Origin: Pyrodictiaceae archaeon
GTDB taxonomy: Archaea; Thermoproteota; Thermoprotei_A; Sulfolobales; Pyrodictiaceae
Assembly: GCA_027043685.1 (NCBI GenBank)
Contig: JALUFI010000027.1
Location: 1 to 6,295, forward strand
Direction: 5' to 3'
DNA length: 6,295 nt
Part shown: positions 1 to 4,889 of the stretch, piece by piece
Layout of the letters: each line of letters begins with the position of its first letter
How positions within the stretch are numbered: position 1 is the first letter of the stretch
Notes under the pieces: generated by a model
The model's database searches: none
Seen by the model: the letters and a program-made list of their open reading frames with translations, nothing else
Told to the model about the DNA's origin: nothing
Program-made: the position numbers and the translations under genes

Positions 1-2
1 TG

Positions 3-1097
3 GCGCTGGGCGTCATCGTGCTGGGGCTCGCCCGCGCCCTCTACCTGGTCTACATAGCCTGGATACTCGCCGCCGTCTCTAGCTACGTGCTTGTCGCGCT
101 CCACCGTGACAGGGTGAGCGCGGAGGCCGCGATGAAGTACGCCGTGACCGGCGCGGTTGCGACGATAATGCTTCTCCTCGACATACTGCTATACACGACC
201 GTGAAGGGAGGCCTCGCCATAACGCCCCGTATGGCTACCACTGACCCGTTGTTCGTCACGCCGGTGGTGGCGCTGGCCATTATAGCTGTTGGGTTCAAGA
301 TGGGCGTGGTGCCGTTCCACGGCTGGCTCATAGACGTCTATGGGAACGCGAGGCCCCTCGTGATAGCGGTTGCGAGCGCGGCAGCAAAGGTGATAGGCGC
401 GCTGCTGATAGTGAAGCTCGTCGCCCCCTTCGCCGCAGCCGCCCCAGAGGTGGTGCTCTGGAGCGCGGCCGTGCTCGCAGCCCTCACCATGCTGTACGGC
501 AACCTCGGCGCCCTCCTCACGGTGAGGGATAGCCCGCAGAAGCTCATGGCCTACAGCAGCGTGGCGCAGGCGGGCTACATAGTGGCGGGTGTCGCCGCCC
601 TAGCCAGGCTCCCCGGCGTGGACAACGCGGCCGCCCTGGCGGGCATAGCGCTCCACACCAGCGGCTACGCCTTCTCCAAGCTCGCGGGCTTCCTCGGCCT
701 CGACAGGGCCTGCGGCTACCCTGGCTGCAGCTGGAGCGAGGTACGGGGCCTCGCCTACCGCAACCCCGTGGCGGCCGCTGCCCTGGTGCTGGCCGTGGGC
801 AGCCTCGCAGGCATGCCGCCAACCCTCGGGTTCTGGGGCAAGCTCTACATCCTACGCGCAGCGGTCACGGCCTCTCCTCTCCTCGCGGCGCTGCTCGTGG
901 CCAACTTCGCCGTCGCCGCCTTCTACTACGGCTACCTGATCTACGCCGTCTTCCAGCCACCCGAGCGGCCCCTGGCAAGGGAGCACGCAGAGGTAATGGA
1001 CGTGGCGGCGCTCGCAGCCGCGCTGCTAACCCTGGTGCTGGGCCTCGCACCCGGCACCGCCTACGGCCTCACAGTCTACGCCTACAACACCCACTAG
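3..1097 (+). CDS. nuoN: NADH-quinone oxidoreductase subunit N-like proton-pumping subunit (5' end outside window)
   Basis: Membrane antiporter-like subunit of a complex I-type (Nuo/Fpo) oxidoreductase. The frame is open from base 3, and the hydrophobic codons before GTG 18 already fit a NuoN helix, so roughly 100-120 N-terminal residues lie upstream. Numbering from GTG 18: the helix with SSYVLVALHR at 21-30, AAMKY with K40, the diagnostic FKMGVVPFHGW at 93-103 (K94) followed by DVY, K124 in the next helix, QKLMAYSSVAQAGY at 174-187, and GMPPTLGFWGK with K275 at 265-275. This order and spacing fit NuoN better than NuoL, NuoM or Mrp subunits. The helix-5 glutamate of the family (normally LEL or IEL at this point) is replaced by Ile16 (ATA at 63-65), while the lysines are kept. 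It is probably the last gene of a nuo operon, because the next gene is unrelated. Family assignment is confident; the exact complex is inferred. Confidence 0.88.
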   Translation, partial: ALGVIVLGLARALYLVYIAWILAAVSSYVLVALHRDRVSAEAAMKYAVTGAVATIMLLLDILLYTTVKGGLAITPRMATTDPLFVTPVVALAIIAVGFKMGVVPFHGWLIDVYGNARPLVIAVASAAAKVIGALLIVKLVAPFAAAAPEVVLWSAAVLAALTMLYGNLGALLTVRDSPQKLMAYSSVAQAGYIVAGVAALARLPGVDNAAALAGIALHTSGYAFSKLAGFLGLDRACGYPGCSWSEVRGLAYRNPVAAAALVLAVGSLAGMPPTLGFWGKLYILRAAVTASPLLAALLVANFAVAAFYYGYLIYAVFQPPERPLAREHAEVMDVAALAAALLTLVLGLAPGTAYGLTVYAYNTH

Positions 1098-1132
1098 GGG
1101 CCGCGTCTACGGCGGCGCGCCCCTGGAGCCCT

Positions 1133-1142
1133 CTACACATAT
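1133..1142 (+). promoter_or_regulatory. Weak TATA-like patch ahead of thpR
   Basis: CTACACATAT is the only AT-richer run in the 89-base gap between the nuoN stop and thpR. An archaeal start site about 25 bases downstream would give a leader of about 20-25 bases before TTG 1187. The match is poor and no BRE is obvious, so thpR could equally be read through from the nuo operon. Confidence 0.25.
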
Positions 1143-1186
1143 CCCGGGGGCAGAGCCGCCTAGACCCACGGGGTGGCTCCGGGGGC

Positions 1187-1780
1187 TTGTCGAGCCGCGC
1201 CGAGAGGATACGCGCCTTCATAGCGGTCGACATAGAGGAGCCCAGGGTCGTGGCGAGGCTCGTCCAGATAAGGGACGCCTTCGTAGCCACGGGTGCGCCA
1301 ATGAAGCCCGTGGAGGACCAGAACCTCCACATAACGATAAGGTTCCTCGGCGACACGCCCGTCTCCCTGCTGGACGACCTCCACCGCGTCCTAGAGGAGG
1401 CTGCGCCCCGCCGCGTCCTGCTCAGGCTCCGCGGCGTCGGCGCGTTCCCGAGCATTGAGAGGCCCCGCGTGATATGGGTCGGGGTCGAGCCGGGCCCAGG
1501 GGCGGATGAGTTGAGGAGGATATTCGAGGCCGTGGAGAGGGGTGTGAGGAGGCTGGGGTGGCGCCCGGAGAGGGAGGAGTTCGTGCCCCACGTCACCCTC
1601 GCGAGGCTGAAGGGCAGGAGGAATATTGACCGCGTGGTGAAGCTGCTCCGTGAGATGGAGGATGTGGAGGTCGGGGAGGTCTACCTGGAGGCCTTGAGGC
1701 TGAAGCAGAGCATACTCACCAGGAGCGGCCCCATTTACCGCACCGTGCGCGAGGTGAGGGCGAGGCCGCTGGAGGCCTAG
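1187..1780 (+). CDS. thpR: RNA 2',3'-cyclic phosphodiesterase, 2H (LigT-like) superfamily
   Basis: Soluble 197-residue 2H phosphoesterase that opens 2',3'-cyclic phosphates on RNA ends; bacterial relatives also show 2'-5' RNA ligase activity in vitro. The N-terminal strand RAFIAVDI (9-16) is followed by the two catalytic HxTx motifs, HITI at 48-51 (then RFLGD) and HVTL at 135-138 (then ARLKG), the spacing expected for the family. Length is normal (about 180-200). The start is TTG: no other ATG, GTG or TTG lies in frame just upstream, the family N-terminus begins within eight residues of it, and GGGGTGG at 1170-1176 sits 10 bases ahead as a probable ribosome site. Archaeal ThpR is usually discussed in tRNA or RNA repair, but no partner gene is adjacent here. 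Its TAG overlaps the stop of the convergent trkH. Confidence 0.93.
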   Translation: MSSRAERIRAFIAVDIEEPRVVARLVQIRDAFVATGAPMKPVEDQNLHITIRFLGDTPVSLLDDLHRVLEEAAPRRVLLRLRGVGAFPSIERPRVIWVGVEPGPGADELRRIFEAVERGVRRLGWRPEREEFVPHVTLARLKGRRNIDRVVKLLREMEDVEVGEVYLEALRLKQSILTRSGPIYRTVREVRARPLEA

Positions 1781-3135
1781 GCGCGGCCGAGCTTCTTTGC
1801 GAGCGCTGCCCTCCTCCGGGCGTGGCGCCACTTCTTCACGGAGAGGTAGGCGGCTGCGAGGGCCGCTATGTAGACGTGTATCTCGAGCCTGCCGAGGTCC
1901 ATGAGGGCTAGGAGTGTGAGCTTCGCTATTAGCGGCGTGGAGGCGCTTGTGACGCCGACGCTTAGCCCCGTGGTGCAGACGGCGCTCGTTGCCTCGAAGA
2001 GCGCGTCAGCCAGGCTCACGTGGGGCACTGTGACTAGGAGGATTAATGTACCCACTATATCTAGGAGTATGAACAGCATCGTTACCTCGACGACCCTTGC
2101 TAGCTCGTCGAAGTCGAGTATCTCGCCGCCCACCTTGTGTATGTCCAGGTAGTGGCTGCCGCGGAGCACCCTGGACCAGCTCCACTTCAGCGTTGAGGCC
2201 AGGACCGCTGCCCTGTAGAGCTTGATTCCGCCCGCGGTGCTGAACGCGGAGCCCCCTATCAGCATGAGGATGACGAGTATCAGCTTGTACGCCTGCGTCA
2301 TGTGGGACAAGTCATGGATCCCGAACCCGGTGGTGGTGAGGGCCGAGGAGGCGTCGAAGACGACGTCGACTAGGCCTGGGCTCCTGGGGAGCAGGAGAAG
2401 TATCAGTATCCCCACGCCTAGTACTATCGCCATTGTCTTTTCCTCTATGCTCATCTTGCGGGGCTTGCCCGAGAACACTGCGTAGAGGTCGGCGAAGTTC
2501 ATTGCACCCATTATCATCGAAGCTATCACGGCTGCGTAGATGGCTACTGAGTGGTAGTAGCCGACGTTCGCGCTGTGGGTGCTGAAGCCGCCGGTGCTGA
2601 CCGCCGCCATTGCGTGGTAGAGGGCCTCCCAGAACCCCATGCCGCTGAGCATGAGCAGCGCTACCGACACCGCTGTTATGCCTATGTAGAGCTTCATGAG
2701 GGCCCTCATGCTCTTAGCTATGCTTGGCTCGAGGCGCTCGAAGCGGCCCTCAGCGAAGCCTACCAGGTGCGCGGGCAGGCTGCCTATCCTCGCTATCGTG
2801 TAGAATATGACTACGACTCCGAAGCCCCCGAGCCACTGGGTCGCGGCCCTCCACCAGAGCACTCCGCAGGGCAGCTGCTCCACAGCCGGGATGTAGACGT
2901 GGTAGTAGGGGTCCACGCCTCCCGTGAACACGCTCAGCCCGGTCGTGGTGAAGCCGCTGACCGACTCGAACCAGGCATCCACGAGAGGCACGTGTATAGC
3001 AACCACCACGGGGAGCGCGGAGAGCAGTGGCACGAGCACCCAGGAAGCCGCGACGAGGATGAGCGCCTCCTCGAGGCTTATCCCTCTACTCGGCCTCGTG
3101 AAGCCGAGCCAGGCCAGACCCGCGGCCAGCATCAC
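1777..3135 (-). CDS. trkH: TrkH-type potassium uptake transporter, membrane subunit
   Basis: Integral-membrane K+ channel/transporter subunit of the SKT (TrkH/KtrB) superfamily, usually gated by a cytoplasmic TrkA RCK protein; no trkA is in this window. All four pore-loop filters keep their glycine. Numbered from GTG 3135: SGFTTTGLS at 60-68, AVSTGGFS at 178-185, LTTTGFG at 266-272 and VCTTGLSV at 386-393. Also diagnostic are WWRAATQWLGGFG (94-106), GGSAFSTAGGIKLYR (294-308, the intramembrane gate loop) and LGRLEI (414-419). GTG 3135 is the first standard start codon, but it falls inside a membrane helix (MLAAGLAWLGF), so the mature protein almost certainly starts farther upstream (see 3136-3261). 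The C-terminus is a basic tail. Divergent from queF-L and convergent with thpR. Family certain; start uncertain. Confidence 0.93.
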   Translation of the reverse strand: MMLAAGLAWLGFTRPSRGISLEEALILVAASWVLVPLLSALPVVVAIHVPLVDAWFESVSGFTTTGLSVFTGGVDPYYHVYIPAVEQLPCGVLWWRAATQWLGGFGVVVIFYTIARIGSLPAHLVGFAEGRFERLEPSIAKSMRALMKLYIGITAVSVALLMLSGMGFWEALYHAMAAVSTGGFSTHSANVGYYHSVAIYAAVIASMIMGAMNFADLYAVFSGKPRKMSIEEKTMAIVLGVGILILLLLPRSPGLVDVVFDASSALTTTGFGIHDLSHMTQAYKLILVILMLIGGSAFSTAGGIKLYRAAVLASTLKWSWSRVLRGSHYLDIHKVGGEILDFDELARVVEVTMLFILLDIVGTLILLVTVPHVSLADALFEATSAVCTTGLSVGVTSASTPLIAKLTLLALMDLGRLEIHVYIAALAAAYLSVKKWRHARRRAALAKKLGRA

Positions 3136-3261
3136 GGCGGTGGCGGAGAGCTGCAGGAGGCACGCCGGGCCCAGGTAGCCGTGGATGAGGAAGCATATCG
3201 CGAGCGCAATGATATGGGGTATAGTGGCTGTTATGGTTGGCAGGCTGGGGAGGTAGTGGAG
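3136..3261 (-). other. Unannotated in-frame N-terminal extension of trkH (D0 helices)
   Basis: The trkH frame stays open upstream of GTG 3135 as far as TAA at 3604-3606. By hand translation this stretch gives LHYLPSLPTITATIPHII, then ALAICFLIHGYLGPACLL, then QLSATA, running into MLAAGLAWLGF. That is the usual TrkH opening: helix D0M1 (about 3237-3187), a short loop, and helix D0M2 (about 3168-3106), ahead of the SLEEALILVAASW helix. I found no ATG, GTG or TTG codon in this frame between 3604 and 3136. The start may be a rare codon (for example CTG 3243-3241 or an ATA/ATC/ATT), or a frameshift may separate this part from a start such as GTG 3359-3357 in the adjacent frame. Frame 1 also reads as charged, plausible protein up to about 3350 (RRERRLSEQLLAEERGIEAR), so the extension may be longer than the span given. 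Confidence 0.75.
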
Positions 3262-3413
3262 GAGCGGGTGGAGCCTGGGAAGCCTCGCCTCGATGCCCCG
3301 CTCCTCGGCGAGGAGCTGCTCCGAGAGCCGCCTCTCCCTCCTCGGCGTGACACCAACACCCCCGCCGCGGCTCCCCGAGGCCTTGTCCTCCTCCCAGATA
3401 CTGCCCCGGGCGA

Positions 3414-3430
3414 GGGGCCCGGGCCCCGGG
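3414..3430. repeat. GC-only palindrome in the trkH/queF-L divergent region
   Basis: Bases 3414-3427 (GGGGCCCGGGCCCC) are a perfect 14-base palindrome. With the next three bases they include CCCGGGCCCCGGG (3418-3430), whose reverse complement occurs again at 4445-4457 in the other divergent promoter. It sits about 12 bases downstream of the TATA-like patch on the trkH side, where the trkH transcript would begin, so it could be an operator. GC skew of the genome makes chance possible. Confidence 0.4.
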
Positions 3431-3441
3431 CCGGCTGGGCC

Positions 3442-3448
3442 TAATTTA
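3442..3448. promoter_or_regulatory. Shared TATA-like patch for trkH (-) and queF-L (+)
   Basis: TAATTTA (TAAATTA on the minus strand) is the only AT-rich run between the two divergent genes, inside otherwise very GC-rich DNA. Rightward, a start site about 25 bases on (about 3470) leaves about 20 bases before TTG 3492. Leftward, a start site near 3418-3420 would leave room for a trkH start upstream of 3261. It is inferred to serve as core promoter in one or both directions. Confidence 0.45.
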
Positions 3449-3491
3449 CGCTCCCGCCTCCCCTGCGCCGCCCAGCGGGGGTTGGCGGGTC

Positions 3492-3839
3492 TTGGCGGGG
3501 CTCCGGGTGCTTGAGTCGAGGCGCTGCGTGGACGAGGTGGTGATGCGGGCGGAGGTGTATGCGGTCTGCCCGGTGACGGGCATCGTTGACCGCTACGAGG
3601 CTGTTATACGCTACCGGCCTCCCAGGGGCGGGGATGGTGGCTGCCGCTACCTGGAGGCTCTGGGGCTGCAGGGGTTCCTGGACGGGTTCCGGGGGAGGAG
3701 GCTGCTCCAGGAGGAGATTGCCTCGATGATTGTGGATGAGCTGTGTAGGGTTCTCGGCGGCGGCGCCTACGTGGAGGCTGTGCTGCGGGGGAGCCATGGC
3801 CCCGTGGAGATGGAGGTCAGGGCTTCCAGGGAGTGTTAG
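3492..3839 (+). CDS. queF-L: QueF-like archaeosine synthase (preQ0-tRNA amidinotransferase)
   Basis: Small 115-residue tunnel-fold (T-fold) protein. The CPVTGIVD motif at 26-33 matches the QueF signature: Cys26 is the nucleophile that forms the thioimide with preQ0, and Asp33, seven residues on, is the general acid/base. The QueF NADPH motif (normally ESKSLK followed by LY) aligns without gaps to EALGLQ at 55-60, so both lysines are lost, and the later HEE becomes QEE at 73-75. The rest (FLDGFRG, then IASMIVDELCRVLG) follows QueF. Loss of the reductase motif with the Cys/Asp pair kept is the mark of crenarchaeal QueF-L, which converts preQ0 at position 15 of tRNA to archaeosine with an ammonia donor instead of reducing it. 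The TTG start at 3492 is the first in frame; GTG 3507 is a good alternative, giving 110 residues with the nucleophile at 21. Its stop overlaps that of the convergent gene at 3836. Confidence 0.87.
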   Translation: MAGLRVLESRRCVDEVVMRAEVYAVCPVTGIVDRYEAVIRYRPPRGGDGGCRYLEALGLQGFLDGFRGRRLLQEEIASMIVDELCRVLGGGAYVEAVLRGSHGPVEMEVRASREC

Positions 3840-4417
3840 CTGCTCCCCCTGCAGAGCCGGTGCCTGGCCACGGTTATCTCTTGGTAGAGTTTCTCGGTGC
3901 AGGGTAGGGCGAGCACGACTAGGGCCTGGTTCCTTCTGGCTACTATCGCCTTGTCCGCGCCGCGTAGGGCGAGCACCATCGCTACCCTGGCCCCGGCGCC
4001 GTGGGCTGTGAAGTTGCCGGCGAGTATCCCTCCCAGGGGGTCGTCTAGGCCGTTGACGCGCTTGCCGAGGATGCTTAGGGCCTTCTTGGCCGGCTCGAGC
4101 GTTATGTCTGCTCTGCAAATATCTATGGCCACGGTCTTGTCCTCGTAGTAGTGGATGACTAGTCTCGTGCCGTTGAGGGCTGCCCCGTAGCTGCCGCTCC
4201 AGCAGAGGGGGCCCAGGCTCGCCATGAGCAGGAGGAGCGGGATGATTATCGAGACGAACACAGTGTCCACCGCTGTCCTCTCCCTGCGGCCCGTGAACCT
4301 GCTCCTCGTGTAGAGCCATGCCGCTGCGAGGAGGAGGAGCACGAACGCGGTAGCGATCCACATTCCGTACATGCGGGCCAGTATCGCCGTGGCCGGCACA
4401 GTGCACGCCGCCGCCAT
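3836..4417 (-). CDS. Two-helix membrane protein with probable bacterial-PH-like (bPH_5 type) domain
   Basis: 193 residues from ATG 4417. Two hydrophobic helices (about 19-37 and 51-72) are linked by a very basic loop (RSRFTGRRER at 38-47), which suggests a cytoplasmic loop with both ends outside. The region from about 77 to 181 is beta-rich and follows the pattern of bacterial PH domains: a strand near LNGTRLVIHYY (81-91), the central run LGGILAGNFTAHGAGARV (128-145), and an end strand ALVVLALPCTEKLYQEI (165-181), the segment that in this domain class reads like a per-residue PH readout ending in a short helix. This is pattern recognition, not a database hit. It is divergent from padR-sdpI across a gap with two matching inverted repeats, so shared control is likely. 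Relatives with PH domains often sit beside SdpI or DUF1648 proteins. A real gene by codon use, helices and clean start; function unknown. Confidence 0.72.
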   Translation of the reverse strand: MAAACTVPATAILARMYGMWIATAFVLLLLAAAWLYTRSRFTGRRERTAVDTVFVSIIIPLLLLMASLGPLCWSGSYGAALNGTRLVIHYYEDKTVAIDICRADITLEPAKKALSILGKRVNGLDDPLGGILAGNFTAHGAGARVAMVLALRGADKAIVARRNQALVVLALPCTEKLYQEITVARHRLCRGSS

Positions 4418-4441
4418 GGCCCCCTGAGCGCCCCCTAAGGG

Positions 4442-4460
4442 TACCCCGGGGCCCGGGGTA
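4442..4460. promoter_or_regulatory. Perfect inverted repeat, candidate PadR operator 1
   Basis: TACCCCGGG, one central G, then CCCGGGGTA: nine-base arms, fully complementary. It lies 2 bases left of the TTTTAT patch, which places it at the upstream-element position for padR and just downstream of the TATA box for the leftward membrane gene. Binding there would be able to block either. The TACCCC/GGGGT half-sites recur at 4495-4510. Confidence 0.6.
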
Positions 4461-4461
4461 G

Positions 4462-4469
4462 CTTTTATC
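4462..4469. promoter_or_regulatory. Shared TATA-like patch of the divergent PH-like / padR promoters
   Basis: CTTTTATC (GATAAAAG on the minus strand) is the only AT-rich run in the gap. Rightward it predicts transcription from about 4490-4495, 15-20 bases before GTG 4509. Leftward it predicts a start near 4440, about 23 bases before ATG 4417. Confidence 0.55.
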
Positions 4470-4494
4470 GCCTAGCGCGGCGACGCGGATACCA

Positions 4495-4510
4495 TACCCC
4501 CTGGAGGGGT
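4495..4510. promoter_or_regulatory. Imperfect inverted repeat, candidate PadR operator 2
   Basis: TACCCC (4495-4500), spacer CTGGA, GGGGT (4506-4510). It has the same half-sites as the repeat at 4442-4460 with a shorter centre; an alternative pairing is CCCCT-GG-AGGGG at 4498-4509. It covers the predicted padR transcription start and reaches into the GTG start codon, an expected place for autorepression. Confidence 0.45.
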
Positions 4511-4889
4511 GCCTCTCGGCCTCCCTGGGGCTAGTGGGGCCGGGTGGAGGGGCTGTGCCTCGGCTGGTGGCGCTGAGAGGCTGCGGGCTGAGCTGAGGAG
4601 GGGGCTGCTCCCGGTCCTGGTGCTCGCGGTGCTGGGCGCTGAGGGGGAGATGCATGGCTATGGTCTCCGGAAGAGGCTGGCTGGGCTGCTGGGCGGGGAG
4701 CCGCCGGAGAGCACCGTGTATGACGTGTTGAAGAGGCTTGAGAGGATGGGGCTCGTGGAGGCCAGGTGGGCGGTGAGCAGCGAGGGCACGATGAGGAGGT
4801 ACTATAGGCTCACCCCTGGGGGCCGGGAGGCTCTCCGCGAAGCCGTCAAGGCTCTCCGCTCCGCCCTGGGGTGGCTGGTTTGCCGGTGA
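4509..4889 (+). CDS. PadR-family winged-helix transcriptional regulator
   Basis: 126 residues, a PadR N-terminal winged helix with almost no C-terminal dimer extension (a short form). Seen in order: LLPVLVLAVLGAEGEMHGYGLRKRL (33-57, helix 1 and the HGY signature at 49-51), ESTVYDVLKRLERMGLVEA (67-85, recognition helix), then the wing with RRYYRLTPGGREALRE (96-111) and a closing helix to 126. GTG 4509 is forced: an in-frame TAG at 4473 lies upstream and the next GTG is inside helix 1. This leaves a Gly/Ala-rich 22-residue head unlike the family. PadR proteins are usually dimeric repressors released by a ligand or by membrane or cell-wall stress. Two TACCCC/GGGGT repeats around its promoter suggest autoregulation and control of the divergent gene. 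The stop codon overlaps the next start as GTGA, so the two genes are translationally coupled. Confidence 0.9.
   Translation: MPLGLPGASGAGWRGCASAGGAERLRAELRRGLLPVLVLAVLGAEGEMHGYGLRKRLAGLLGGEPPESTVYDVLKRLERMGLVEARWAVSSEGTMRRYYRLTPGGREALREAVKALRSALGWLVCR
4868..4874 (+). promoter_or_regulatory. Ribosome-binding site favouring GTG 4886 for the SdpI-family gene
   Basis: GGGGTGG inside the padR 3' end lies 11 bases before GTG 4886. The same heptamer, followed by CT in both places, lies 10 bases before the thpR start (1170-1176), so the spacing supports 4886 over GTG 4871, which overlaps the site. Confidence 0.4.

Noticed and set aside
1097..1123. GGGGC/GCCCC hairpin after the nuoN stop, considered as a terminator
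   Set aside because: The stem is only five pairs with a mismatched interior and is not followed by a T run, which archaeal termination would need.
1391..1831. Minus-strand open frame antisense to thpR
   Set aside because: It overlaps both HxTx-bearing thpR coding and the trkH 3' end and gives a Pro/His/Leu-rich chain with no recognisable family.
3387..3396. TGGGAGGAGG on the minus strand as a Shine-Dalgarno site for a full-length trkH
   Set aside because: The purine run is a good anti-SD match, but no ATG, GTG or TTG follows at a workable distance in any frame, so it does not settle the start.
2551..3444. Plus-strand open frame of 297 codons antisense to trkH
   Set aside because: The opposite strand encodes all the TrkH helices and filters. 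The antisense product is rich in Glu, His, Arg and Gly without structure, so it is a shadow.
3441..4655. Long minus-strand open frame of 404 codons spanning queF-L, the PH-like gene and the padR promoter
   Set aside because: The product is a Pro/Arg/His/Gln-rich low-complexity chain with no domain pattern. It covers the well-supported QueF-L, PH-like and promoter sequences and is a typical GC-rich shadow frame.
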